From the NCBI RefSeq assembly GCF_037325665.1, contig NC_090246.1, positions 58,624,004 through 58,688,003 on the forward strand: DNA of 64,000 nt, written 5' to 3'. The notes under the pieces are model-generated. The model saw only the letters and a list, made by a program, of their open reading frames with translations. It searched no databases and had not been told where the DNA came from. Position 1 is the stretch's first letter. Each line of letters begins with the position of its first letter. Origin of the DNA: Littorina saxatilis. Taxonomy: Eukaryota; Mollusca; Gastropoda; Littorinimorpha; Littorinidae. A program made the translations under genes and the position numbers. Positions 25,925-32,219 of this stretch are shown one piece after another.

Positions 25925-28900
25925 TTTCAATGCTCTTTGTAAAATATTGCCCCAGCCCCTCCACCTGTGAAGAAAGGACACCTGTCTAATAGGGACACCA
26001 TTACCATCCCCCAAGGGTGTCCTTTAGAGACAGGTTTTACTGTAGCTGGTTGGCCTTGAGACCTCGGGTCAATGACCCCTACTTGCCAGCTGAGACCAGC
26101 TGCCTGCCCCAGTTTACAGACACTGACCTTCTTCCCCGGGGTCAATGACCGAGTTTTACCAGAGAGGAAACTCTTCCTGCCCCAGTTTACAGACACTGAC
26201 CTTCTTCCCCGGGGTCAATGACGGAGTTTTACGTGAGAGGAAACTTTTCCTGCCCCAGTTTACAGACACTGACCTTCTTCCCCGGGGTCAATGACGGAGT
26301 TTTACGTGAGAGGAAACTTTTCCTGCCCAAGTTTACAGACACTGACCACTGTGTACCCAAAAAATAGTCTTGAGGAGATTTTCTCGCACACATACCCACA
26401 CAAAGCGCCTGTACACAGCTTGTACCATCAGTCATAAGTGCATCAAGAAGTTGCAAAAGGTGGTAGAAAGAGAAACAAGTCGCGTGAAGTGATATAAAAA
26501 CATTTAGTCAGTCGGTATTAAACTAAAAGATCAACACCACAAAGCAGTCATTGCCGTGACTACATTAAGATAGTCTCGGCGGTCCATACCTGAAGATAGA
26601 GACGGGTCATGAACTTATAACCTAATTTTTAAGCTTCCGATCTGAAATGCAATCCCAAAGTCTTAGTCTAGAGACATCCTGCTTGCTGCAGGGCGAGCCG
26701 AGAAAATGTTCCTTCTTTATCTTCTCCGCGCGGAGGTGTTTTCAGACACATCAGACACAGGGTGGTCTGGACTTTGTGGAAGATTGTTCAAAATTTCAAT
26801 CAATTTGGTTGAAAAATTAGGGCGGGACATCGCCGCCTCGACTTTCACAAAAAGCCTGGATATGACATCATCAAAGACATCTATCGAAATAATGAAAAAA
26901 AACGTCTGGGGATATATCATGCCCAGGAACTCTGATGTGAAGTTTCATGAATATTGGTCCAGTAGTTTCTCGGAATCGCTCTATACACACTAACACTCAT
27001 ACACCACCACCCTCGTCTCAATTCCCCATCTATGTCAAAACATTTAGTCAAAACTTGACTACATGTAAAACCAACAAGTCTCACATGAGATTTCACTGCA
27101 ATGAGAATGGCAGTAACTTAATGTCGTTCAGCTCCAATGGATGAAAGACCAAACAATAGTGGAAAGGTTGCCTAATTGGACAAAATGGTAAGAAATGATA
27201 CATTCTAAACTATGAAGAAAGCGTAGCGCTAGTGTTTTCTTCTTTGGGTTCGTGAGATGAGAACTCCCGTCTCCTCGATAAAGGCAGCAGTTCTCCACAG
27301 GTCCTCCAGACTGCCATAGAGTTTTTGGGCCACGGGGGTTGGGGCCTTCTCTTTCGGGGCGCCTCGTAGGGCGGGCAGTACGGAGATAGATGTGCTGCTA
27401 GTGGTTTTAATTGAGTCACTTGAGAAAAAGTGACTCTATGTAATCGGTCAGTGTTAGTCTGTCCGGCCGGCTGGCCGGCCGTAGACACCACCGTTACTTT
27501 TCTCGGAAACTATCAAAGCGATCGGGCTCATATTTTGTTTAGTCGTGACCTCCAATGACCTCTACACTTTAACGATGGTTTCGTTGACCTTTGACCTTTT
27601 TCAAGGTCACAGGTCAGCGTCAAAGGAAAAATTAGACATTTTATATCTTTGACAAAGTTCATCGGATGTGATTGAAACTTTGTAGGATTATTATTTACAT
27701 CAAAGTATTTACATCTGTAGCCTTTTACGAACGTTATCAGAAAAACAAGGGAGATAACTAGCCTTTTCTGTTCGGCAACACACAACTTAACGTTGGGCTT
27801 TTCTCGGAAACTATAAAAGTGACCGGGCTCAAATTTTATGTGAACGTGACTCATTGTGTTGTGAATAGCAATTTCTTCCTGTCCATCTGATGCCTCATAT
27901 AATATTCAGAACTGCGAAAGTGACTCGATCGAGCGTTTGCTCTTCTTGTAAATTGTAGTGTCCAGGCAGCATTTCCAAACCATGAAGATAGCATAGCGCT
28001 AGTGGTTTTACTATTGTGGCCAGGCAGCATTTCCAAACCATGAAGATAGCATAGCGCTAGTGGTTTTACTATTGTGGCCAGGCAGCATTTCCAAACCATG
28101 AAGATAGCATAGCGCTAGTGGTTTTACTATTGTGGCCAGGCAGCATTTCCAAACCATGAAGATAGCATAGCGCTAGTGGTTTTACTATTGTGGCCAGGCA
28201 GCATTTCCAAACCATGAAGATAGCATAGCGCTAGTGGTTTTACTATTGGGCCAGGCAGCATTTCCAAACCATGAAGATAGCATAGCGCTAGTGGTTTTAC
28301 TATTGTGGCCAGGCAGCATTTCCAAACCATGAAGATAGCATAGCGCTAGTGGTTTTCCTATTGTGGCCAGGCAGCATTTCCAAACCATGAAGATAGCATA
28401 GCGCTAGTGGTTTTACTATTGTGGCCAGGCAGCATTTCCAAACCATGAAGATAGCATAGCGCTAGTCGTTTTACTATTGTGGCCAGGCAGCATTTCCAAA
28501 CCATGAAGATAGCATAGCGCTAGTGGTTTTACTATTGTGGCCAGGCAGCATTTCCAAACCATGAAGATAGCATAGCGCTAGTGGTTTTACTATTGGGCCA
28601 GGCAGCATTTCCAAACCATGAAGATAGCATAGCGCTAGTGGTTTTACTATTGTGGCCAGGCAGCATTTCCAAACCATGAAGATAGCATAGCGCTAGTGGT
28701 TTTACTATTGTGGCCAGGCAGCATTTCCACTCCTCAGATGATTCAGAAAGTGAATTTCTGCAGCCCATTATCTTGAATTCCTGTGGTCATGAATTATGAC
28801 TGTTGATTGTATTTTATTGTATTTCAATGTGTTGTGTGTGCGTTCTGTGTGCATTCTGTGTCAGTTCGCAGGTTTACATTGTTTTGTCTGTAATCTCACT

Positions 28901-30044
28901 GTATACCGGTCTTTGTAGTTGTACATCGCCATGAACTCTAGTGAGAAGTATTCACTATCGTTTATTATTCTTTTTTTCTTATGCTATTTCTGTTTAGTTC
29001 AAAAGAGACGGTGCACGACCCAAAAGGATCCAACGAATCCAAGAAGTCTGAGGTGATGGCGGAGATAGAGAACGTGAAAGGGGAGGTACACATGAAGGAG
29101 GAGGAGCTGGAGGCAAAAGTGGAAAGAACCAACAACCTCTACTCTGAAATCATCACACAGGTAAACACTGATGTAAAATTTCCCCCCTTTTAAGACCTTG
29201 CTTTCTCAGATTTCCTGGTCAAATTACTGAACTTGTCACGTCCAGGTGCACGGAGCCCCTGCACATAAGGTCAACCGGATGATCAGAAAAATCTTCATCC
29301 CTATTCCACCTGAACCTTCCACACGGAAGGCAGATTTCTTAGTCATTGGACTCGACTGTTGACTTGTCCTCTTCAATGCAGAAGGGTTTACATTTTGGTG
29401 TTGATTATTCCTCCTCTTTCGCATTCTTCTTTTTTGTAGATAAACCCTGAGCTGGTTTTACATTTTAACCCAAAACTAAATTGACTACACAATGTTGAAA
29501 GTGTCCTTTTCTCACTTATGTTACAAAAATAAAAATAAAAAGTCACAAGCATAAAGCGCTTGTCCAAGGTCTAAGAGACTCAAGGTTTACGCTGTCACAC
29601 TGCTACTTGCCCATCGTGCAAAAACTCTTATTGTTCACATTTTTCTGTAAGTTGGTCAGGAATGGCCAAATCGTCTGCCTGATCTCCAGGGGTGAGTCAA
29701 AAATCTGCCGGGCTAGTAGAAACCTCCTGGCAACCTGCCTGGCAGGCCAGTGAAAATTACGGTCAAATGCAACACTTTTGGTTATAGTTATACTATCGAT
29801 TTTCAAAGCCGTATAAACACTGCAGATGCAGCAACTGTGGTTAGTACCGGGCCAGCGAAATTTCTGGCGGGCTGGTGACTTTCTAGAAGTTACTTGCCTG
29901 GCTGGCGAGTACAAATTTTGATATTTGGCCATCCCTGTTAGTTATTCTACCTCGCATGAACCCTTGGGTTCCTCAAGACAAACAAGAGGCGAAGCCTTCA
30001 AGGCTCCCGTAAGAAATCAACAAACAGTAACACAAACTCATCCG

Positions 30045-30102
<58 letters not shown>

Positions 30103-30223
30103 ACACAGTTAAAACTAACGCATCATATCAACTCCATGTATAATTTTCAAAAGAAGGCGAACAGATAAAATGACTGTGTATTTGTTGTTGGTGCAGTTGT
30201 CCTTCAATGAGATCTTGTGCAAT

Positions 30224-30310
<87 letters not shown>

Positions 30311-32219
30311 CACTGTGTTCATTTGCAAATCTACCATCAGCTTATCTGTCTTTTGCACTGCAGACACTAAGCAATAGGTACCTGCCATGTGGCCACTTTT
30401 TCCACTGCTGTCCTCAGTCCCATACTTTTCATCAAGACTTGACACCATGCCGAGTGGATCTAAATTCGGAAGTCTTCATGTGGCTGAGGCATATCTGACA
30501 TAGCGTCGATCTTGTAGGTTAACCTCCTTTCTGAAACAAATGGCAAAATGCGATTAGTTATGATGACTACAACCTACACAAATATAAAGTGTTTTGAAAC
30601 AGAATAGTCAGGTTATACAAGCCACTTTACCTATGCAGCATGGTAACCCTACAATATGCGAAACATGTCAACTGACTGCAGCAGCCTGGTTCTTAAAATA
30701 ATTCTGACGGTCAACACAACCAACCCACTATTCACATTCCATTTTAAGGAACAACGGAGGTACTCTCTGAGGGTCTTGTTTAAATGATAACGATCAACTC
30801 AGGAGGGAAAAAACAAGAGAGGAAAAAAGAAACCACATCAACCGCAGAAAAATACAGAATCACTGTGACACATGTCATGTACCATTATTTACAAACAAAT
30901 GCCACAGCAAGCTTTGTCTCAAAATTCTCATTCTACCTTCTGTCCGAAAGAATCTAATCTTACGTTGTACTGCCTTGAAAGAAAATGCCAACAAAGACAA
31001 GAAAGCTGTTGCAAGGTAAGCTTACCAAACGTTACATAGCGAATCATGATAGTGCGTAAACAGCAAACAGTACAATCAAAGAGAGAATCGAGTCTGGAAT
31101 GAAACGCGATACAGATCTAGCATTCAAAAACTGTCTTTCAAGTTCAAGGAAGTTGTTGCAAGGTAAGACTTACTAAATTGTACAGACAAAACCATGACAG
31201 TGCATGTTTTGAATCTGAGGAAAAAATCGTGATCATTTTGACTTTGAGAACAGATTCATTCCGTTTCCTTATATCTGCATGTTCAAGTAAATGATGGACA
31301 GTTTTTTTCGGGCAGAGTAAACTTAACTTGAGACTCTACTGCAAGTCTTGAAATTCACATAAATCGAACCACGAACATAAAGACATCCAAACATTACAGG
31401 CACTTTAGATCAACTCATTTCACTAGAGGTGACTGCCTAGCACTGTGTTTGACATCCGTGTCTGCTGAAATAAAAAGAAATTAAAACAGTAGGTGGCACG
31501 TTATCAGAGTGGGAGACACTAGATCTGTCTCTGTACTTACCGGGATACGGCTGCCAGATCGACACTGCGCTTTCGACAGCTCTTCCTCGCGTGGACATTG
31601 GAAAAACGCTGTGCAGATCAAATTGTAGGAAATCTCCCTTTGGTAGCTTCTTTATTTACTTTTCTGGAGCTTAGAAACCGAACAACATGAAGTCGTCTTC
31701 CCCGAATCGGCGAATGCAGAAGTGAGAACTGGAGAAGTGAATCTATACCACAATCCTTCGCGCGACCCCTGACCTGGTCTTGACACCTGACCTGGTCTAC
31801 ATGCCACACACGACAGAAACCAGTCAACTGCTTGTACCCCTTCAAAACCCCCCACCACCCGTTTTCTTTGGATACACGCTTTAACTACACACATGCCGAC
31901 ACAATGTTGATCATTGCTTCAATATTTTGAAGATGGTGCTTGAAAAATAACCAGGTGAAATGAGTATTTCGGTGTTTAGTCAAATGTTAAAGTTTCTACC
32001 ACAGACATACACACGCACACACACACACGCACAGACAGACAAAGTTACGATCGCATAGGTTACACTTACGTGAGCCAAAAACGACAATGCACAAACAAGT
32101 TCATCGTTCAGGATTCTCTGTTGACAGCTTTAACCATTGTCTTTCACCAGGTTGACAAGATGAACGTTGAGGTTGCAGAGGGTTTCAGCGAGTTTCGTAA
32201 GATTATGAAGACTAACTGA
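1112..32219 (+). CDS. NUF2: NUF2, NDC80 kinetochore complex component (11 coding exons)
   Basis: NUF2 pairs with NDC80 in the outer-kinetochore complex that binds spindle microtubules. The coding exons are 1112-1219, 3693-3767, 11770-11852, 13593-13654, 20109-20206, 20699-20809, 21382-21501, 22347-22609, 23701-23892, 28998-29160 and 32151-32219. All junctions are GT-AG and keep one frame, giving 447 residues against 464 in human NUF2. Residues 1-142 form the calponin-homology head. It starts MAERYGFPIL and contains KPKRLQRNVSGAINFIRF (about 110-127), matching human [20 protein letters not shown]. From about 143 the protein is heptad-rich coiled coil, with the family motif IVQSPER near 240. 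It ends KIMKTN then TGA. The start is the first ATG after a TTTCTTTACAG acceptor (1079-1089). The frame is intact. The introns carry nearly all the mobile elements of the left half of the window. Confidence 0.92.
1661..1740 (-). mobile_element. LINE 3' tail fragment (minus strand)
   Basis: An (AAT)n run followed by ATTATATGGCGCAAATC is the reverse complement of the GCGC-ATATAAT-(ATT)n 3' tail. The same tail is seen at 3940 and, on the + strand, at 14317. It is a 5'-truncated fragment in NUF2 intron 1. Confidence 0.55.
2469..3551 (+). mobile_element. piggyBac-like element, internally deleted, with TTAA duplications
   Basis: The unit is bounded by TTAA on both sides (2469-2472 and 3548-3551). 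The inverted ends are CACTTTCGTGAC on the left and GTCACAATAGTG on the right, matching at 10 of 12 bases once inverted. TTAA duplication is the signature of piggyBac. From 2693 an ATG opens a frame starting MNQRRALSREEILRMLDL, followed by an acidic stretch, which resembles piggyBac transposase N-termini. The DDD catalytic domain is absent. The frame then runs into non-homologous sequence to 3190, so this is a roughly 1.1-kb non-autonomous remnant in NUF2 intron 1. C-rich CCCCTTTCA repeats lie at about 3309-3340. Confidence 0.75.
3693..3767 (+). CDS. NUF2: NUF2 coding exon 2
   Basis: This 75-base, phase 0-0 exon lies between TTTTAG and GTAATC. It reads PKRWQIFYGTIFELMTG and onward, aligning with the LHMIYMRALQIVYG helix of human NUF2. 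It is too short to stand out as an open frame. Confidence 0.88.
3940..5168 (-). mobile_element. CR1/L2-like LINE, C-terminal RT part and 3' UTR (left half of a split copy)
   Basis: Read on the - strand, 5160 down to about 4900 encodes the usual end of a CR1/L2-type ORF2: RIPHVRTFGHRSFSYAAP, then KQWNSLP, then KTALKTHLFKFYLE. The 3' UTR follows and ends in a GCGC-ATATAAT-(ATT)n tail at 3940. The copy is interrupted at 5168/11291 by a DIRS-like element. The upstream RT portion resumes at 11291-11525. A separate repeat (about 4040-4660) interrupts the 3' UTR. Some coding changes are present, so this is a dead copy. It lies in NUF2 intron 2. Confidence 0.72.
4040..4660. repeat. Inserted dispersed repeat with CCGGC-TT(T/C)GCCGG minisatellite and CA tract
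   Basis: At 4083-4330 a roughly 30-60 base unit containing the hairpin CCCGGCTTTGCCGGG and AGAAGTAGA is repeated five or six times. Two longer units share GGATGAAAGCGTTGTG. Unique-looking sequence follows to 4560, then (CA)n, (CAGA)n and (GATA)n. The whole block interrupts a LINE 3' UTR, so it arrived as one later insertion. I cannot assign a family. Confidence 0.5.
5169..5370 (+). repeat. Left inverted terminal repeat, DIRS-like fossil 1
   Basis: This starts TAAATTACATATTCTTACTC and runs through GTATAAGGGAAGCAACC to ACACCCTCATTCGAC. The reverse complement is found at 11060-11250. The outermost 45 bases differ between the two ends, as is normal for DIRS elements. Confidence 0.8.
5782..8090 (+). 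mobile_element. gag-like region of DIRS-like fossil 1
   Basis: This begins MSDSEKKRAAKAESKGKG, a basic lysine-rich start, and moves into long Pro/Ala/Gly/Ser-rich sequence. A 35-residue unit containing LPAPAGSSGSLDSGQTMVPA is tandemly repeated at about 6316-6720 (105-base period, four clear copies). A larger block (about 6316-7100) is repeated in more diverged form at about 7280-8080. I recognise no enzymatic domain. The region is broken. Confidence 0.55.
8100..10920 (+). mobile_element. Decayed pol portion of DIRS-like fossil 1
   Basis: By position this should hold reverse transcriptase, RNase H and tyrosine recombinase. Only scattered DIRS-like stretches are visible and no domain is intact. 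A G run lies at about 10326-10340. The assignment rests mainly on the flanking terminal repeats and internal complementary region. Confidence 0.4.
10920..11025 (+). repeat. Internal complementary region, DIRS-like fossil 1
   Basis: This segment reads ATGTGACTCGGAGTAAGAAT and onward, the reverse complement of the element's left end (about 5170-5200). It is fused directly to the reverse complement of its right end (about 11235-11290). DIRS elements use such a region to template end joining of a circular intermediate. Confidence 0.75.
11060..11290 (-). repeat. Right inverted terminal repeat, DIRS-like fossil 1
   Basis: This is the reverse complement of 5213-5370 with no difference I can see over about 155 bases. 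It is followed by the outer end GGGTAAGTATATTAATC and an AT-rich terminus. Confidence 0.8.
11291..11525 (-). mobile_element. CR1/L2-like LINE, RT part (right half of the split copy)
   Basis: On the - strand this reads CLTVDATKTLMCAFVLSKI, then DYCNALLSECP, then LQKVQNAAARLVLKAHKR and SFHWLPVEACIN. That is the conserved part of CR1/L2 ORF2 just after the RT palm. It stops where DIRS-like fossil 1 begins and continues in the same sense at 5168. The copy is 5'-truncated near 11525. Confidence 0.78.
11770..11852 (+). CDS. NUF2: NUF2 coding exon 3
   Basis: This 83-base exon lies between TTTACAG and GTAAGT and ends in phase 2. The translation includes YSELQEESFTFMTFTMA, which aligns without gaps to the YPHLMEGFLPFSNLVTH stretch of human NUF2. 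The next exon completes the split codon. Confidence 0.82.
11885..12762 (+). mobile_element. HINE/Helentron-like non-autonomous element, family D, copy 1
   Basis: The 5' end is a hairpin, ATTTAGTCAA-GTT-TTGACTAAAT. A (GT)n tract follows at about 11950-11995, then conserved text such as TGATGACGTCATATCCGGC and ATCTTCGACGAAGCCCGG. The 3' end repeats the hairpin arm (CTTGACTAAATATTG) and closes with a small hairpin, TCGC-CTTAC-GCGA, followed by CTTGTTT. A second full copy is at 54592-55440 and a partial minus copy at 26745-27060. No protein is encoded. This layout matches Helentron-associated elements. Confidence 0.6.
12950..13096 (+). repeat. GT-rich and GA-rich simple repeats
   Basis: Interrupted (GT)n with CGCG and TGCG variants is followed by (GA)n. 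It lies in NUF2 intron 3. The apparent open frames here are simple-sequence artefacts. Confidence 0.8.
13593..13654 (+). CDS. NUF2: NUF2 coding exon 4
   Basis: This 62-base exon lies between TTTTGCAG and GTAAGC and ends in phase 1. It encodes QKKMSAAGIQDFTVRDLLEP, matching the human segment CRVNDFETADILCP at the end of the head domain. Confidence 0.85.
13857..14317 (+). mobile_element. 5'-truncated CR1-like LINE inside the left repeat of DIRS-like fossil 2
   Basis: The first 100 bases read, on the + strand, as the end of a LINE ORF2: VWEKIPRSIRDSQSPSAFRT, then ALKTHMFKLDL and a stop. A 3' UTR with GT-rich sequence follows. It ends in AAAGCGCTCTGGGCTTGTC, ACGCGCTATATAAGTAATCG and (TTA)n. The right copy of the DIRS repeat reads straight through this point (GCTATATGTGAG against GCAATTAAC context), which fixes the insertion limits. 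A short duplication, TATAG or TATAGC, is possible. Confidence 0.75.
14711..16550 (+). mobile_element. gag-like region of DIRS-like fossil 2
   Basis: This begins MAENAKKQSSSTQVTAE, a lysine-rich start like that of fossil 1. At about 15445-16215 a block containing GGCAGGAAGT, GAGTCTTTCTGAGGGTCAGC and ACACTCAACTTAACTTGC is repeated three times, 260-340 bases apart. It is broken. I see no conserved enzymatic motif. Confidence 0.55.
17240..18250 (+). mobile_element. Reverse transcriptase/RNase H region of DIRS-like fossil 2
   Basis: Recognisable DIRS-type blocks include FLGMDFD-like text with WSVHPSQGRVNKLQDS, then LGQMESMATLTSLGRVHKRP, and in the RNase H part VLADTLNWSNR and LVLVASFWPSQHWFPDL. 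These segments are typical of DIRS and Ngaro polyproteins. The region is broken. Its order upstream of the recombinase fits the family. Confidence 0.75.
18300..19400 (+). mobile_element. Tyrosine recombinase region of DIRS-like fossil 2
   Basis: Position after RNase H and stretches such as SSHCASWSY, FSSTLQQLSHKFTLNGVISS and a terminal DVSSWRQDSSSVLPAMV match the recombinase and C-terminal tail of DIRS-like elements. The region is broken. Confidence 0.6.
19466..19555 (+). repeat. Internal complementary region, DIRS-like fossil 2
   Basis: ATGTGAGTTGGGTAAAGATA and onward is the reverse complement of the left end at 13821-13856. It is joined at once to the reverse complement of the right end (CCAAAATTTT and onward, about 19785-19834). 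This is the same head-to-tail arrangement as in fossil 1. Confidence 0.75.
19633..19834 (-). repeat. Right inverted terminal repeat, DIRS-like fossil 2
   Basis: This mirrors 14318-14476 with about two differences, then continues to the outer end TATATGTGAGTTGGGTAAG. It is uninterrupted, unlike the left repeat. Confidence 0.8.
20109..20206 (+). CDS. NUF2: NUF2 coding exon 5
   Basis: This 98-base exon lies between GTTTGCAG and GTAAGA. It encodes the most conserved block, KPKRLQRNVSGAINFIRF, and then VYRQGVFDTKKDEL, closing the calponin-homology head. It ends in phase 0. Confidence 0.92.
20699..20809 (+). CDS. NUF2: NUF2 coding exon 6
   Basis: This 111-base, phase 0-0 exon lies between TTCGACAG and GTAATG. 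It encodes residues 143-179 and opens the coiled coil (EKQRESYDFVLKENADLKK). Confidence 0.9.
20880..21185. mobile_element. Short TIR element (MITE) with GGGGGCATGCCCCCGG module
   Basis: Ends CAGGCATGGGAATT and AATTCCCATGCCTG are perfect 14-base inverted repeats, flanked by ACTATA on both sides as a likely target duplication. Inside, CCGCCGAAA is repeated. The segment 21075-21115 carries a CATGCCCCCGG palindrome and GGCGCGAAGCGCC, a module shared with about 41470-41520 and 43150-43170. The element is non-coding, in the intron between NUF2 exons 6 and 7. Confidence 0.7.
21382..21501 (+). CDS. NUF2: NUF2 coding exon 7
   Basis: This 120-base, phase 0-0 exon lies between TTTTTCAG and GTACGT. It is coiled coil, residues 180-219 (LQEENDAISVRIQDLHKQRE). 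Confidence 0.9.
21796..22138 (+). mobile_element. tRNA-derived SINE
   Basis: The head carries a B-box-like GGTTCGAATCC at about 21849. The body includes GATCCTGTAATCCATGTCA and CGGCATATGGCTGCCTAAAG, and the tail is ATGAACGAAGAAGAAG. Body and tail match the SINE at 23098, while the heads differ. It lies between NUF2 exons 7 and 8. Confidence 0.75.
22347..22609 (+). CDS. NUF2: NUF2 coding exon 8
   Basis: This is the longest exon, 263 bases between TTTACCAG and GTAAGG, ending in phase 2. It carries SLRIVQSPERVKAEQE, matching human KTKIVDSPEKLKNYKE, a well conserved part of the NUF2 coil. Confidence 0.92.
23098..23473 (+). mobile_element. tRNA-derived SINE with target duplication
   Basis: The tRNA-like head has a clean A box, TAGCTCAGTCGG, at 23111-23122. 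It is followed by GTGCAGACTCTCCTTGG and the shared body CGGCGTATGGCTGCCTAGA, ending GAACGCAGAAGAAG. It is flanked by ATCAAAACCAACAT on both sides (about 23085 and 23472), a clear target duplication. It lies between NUF2 exons 8 and 9. Confidence 0.87.
23701..23892 (+). CDS. NUF2: NUF2 coding exon 9
   Basis: This 192-base exon lies between GTTTGTTTAG and the donor GTCAGT, ending in phase 2. It is coiled coil from ELEKAVRKQQDIHQDLRSS to QEQISQLK. GTCAGT is a weaker donor, but the frame into the next exon fits only this boundary. Confidence 0.87.
24208..24582 (-). mobile_element. SINE-like retroelement (CGTGGTTGAAAACGAC family), minus strand
   Basis: Read on the - strand it begins CCCCCGCGGGTTAGGGG, contains CATGTCGTAAGAGGCGACTA, and ends CCTTCGTGGTTGAAAACGAC plus an (AAAGT)n tail. 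GGTGAGATCAAA flanks both ends (24196-24207 and 24583-24594), proving a recent retro-insertion. A 54-base 5'-truncated relative is at 38669. Confidence 0.8.
24612..26042. mobile_element. pogo/Tigger-like DNA transposon remnant
   Basis: The left end TACAGTAAAACCTGAGTCTA and right end GACAGGTTTTACTGTA are inverted copies flanked by TA. Long inverted starts of CAGTAAAACC type mark pogo/Tigger elements. A block with ACATGGCGGCTCT and TCTCGCGC is present twice (about 24835 and 25040). AATCCGCGGCGACTTCCTT is also present twice (24902 and 25253). A second TIR-like end, GGGGTTCTACTGTA, at about 25830 suggests a nested or composite copy. A frame at 25333 (MVRRIAKRKYAKRG) might recall a transposase start but has no catalytic domain. 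Confidence 0.55.
25606..25922. repeat. GT, poly-C and TC simple repeats
   Basis: (GT)n lies at about 25606-25655, a C run at about 25768-25793 and (TC)n at about 25862-25922. All are inside the pogo-like unit. Open frames across them are artefacts. Confidence 0.9.
26104..26345 (+). repeat. 73-bp minisatellite, about 3.3 copies
   Basis: CTGCCCCAGTTTACAGACAC recurs at 26104, 26177, 26250 and 26323, an exact 73-base period. Each unit carries CTTCTTCCCCGGGGTCAATG. Copies differ by only a few bases. It directly follows the pogo-like right end. Confidence 0.9.
26745..27060 (-). mobile_element. HINE/Helentron-like element, family D, partial minus copy
   Basis: The reverse complement begins TAGTCAAGTTTTGACTAAAT and then runs through AATTGAGACGAGGGTGG, TACTGGACCAATATTCATGA and the TGATGTCATATCC-like block. 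It matches the 5' third of 11885-12762. The 3' part is missing. Confidence 0.65.
27411..27949 (+). mobile_element. HINE/Helentron-like element, family A, copy 1
   Basis: The 5' hairpin is GAGTCAC-TTGAGAAAAA-GTGACTC. A CCGG-rich simple tract follows (about 27460-27482). The body is rich in TGACCTTT and AAGGTCA. The 3' end repeats GTGACTC, then GAGC-GTTT-GCTC, then TTCTTGT. It sits inside what looks like a unit of the adjacent 58-bp satellite. A longer copy is at 57046-57750. Confidence 0.6.
27955..28735 (+). repeat. 58-bp satellite, about 13 copies, with higher-order duplication
   Basis: The unit contains CCAGGCAGCATTTCCAAACC and ATAGCATAGCGCTAGTGG. Copies are nearly identical. Two units lack one T (ATTGGGCC at about 28243 and about 28590). 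They lie 347 bases apart, exactly five 58-base units plus one 57-base unit, so a six-unit block was duplicated. It lies in the NUF2 intron between exons 9 and 10. Minus-strand open frames here are by-products of the repeat, since 58 is not a multiple of three. Confidence 0.95.
28998..29160 (+). CDS. NUF2: NUF2 coding exon 10
   Basis: This 163-base exon lies between CTGTTTAG and GTAAAC and ends in phase 0. It encodes SKETVHDPKGSNESKKSE and a final coil segment ending NNLYSEIITQ, corresponding to human AVYERVTTINQEIQ and beyond. Confidence 0.87.
29657..29937. mobile_element. Short TIR element (hAT-like MITE)
   Basis: Ends CAGGAATGGCCAAAT and ATTTGGCCATCCCTG are inverted repeats with one mismatch. 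The interior has several GCCTGGC and GGGCTGG motifs and no coding capacity. I could not confirm a target duplication. Confidence 0.5.
30046..30308. repeat. Two CA arrays
   Basis: (CA)n lies at about 30046-30110 and about 30228-30308, in the last NUF2 intron. The 30310-31490 stretch has no recognisable gene. It holds two imperfect copies of a segment with GTTGCAAGGTAAG (about 31008 and 31149). Confidence 0.9.
31500..32092 (-). mobile_element. HINE/Helentron-like element, family C, minus copy
   Basis: The reverse complement starts TTTTGGCTCACGTAAGTG and CCTATGCGATCGTAACTTTG, has a GT/GTCT tract, and later AGATCTAGTGTCTC. All of these are shared with 36449-36855. This copy has an extra roughly 400-base interior and lacks the 3' hairpin. 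It lies just upstream of the last NUF2 exon. Confidence 0.6.
32151..32219 (+). CDS. NUF2: NUF2 terminal coding exon 11
   Basis: This exon follows CTTTCACCAG. It encodes VDKMNVEVAEGFSEFRKI, then MKTN and TGA. It resembles the short C-terminal helix of other NUF2 proteins, such as human ELKRKMFKMST. Confidence 0.87.
   Translation, partial: VDKMNVEVAEGFSEFRKIMKTN

Noticed and set aside
27955-28735. CRISPR-like array
   Set aside because: Units are adjacent with no unique spacers, and the genome is eukaryotic.
27851-28768. Several minus-strand frames with repeated MVWKCCLATI-type text
   Set aside because: They are by-products of the 58-bp satellite. The repeat is not a multiple of three, so the pattern cycles through frames without coding constraint.
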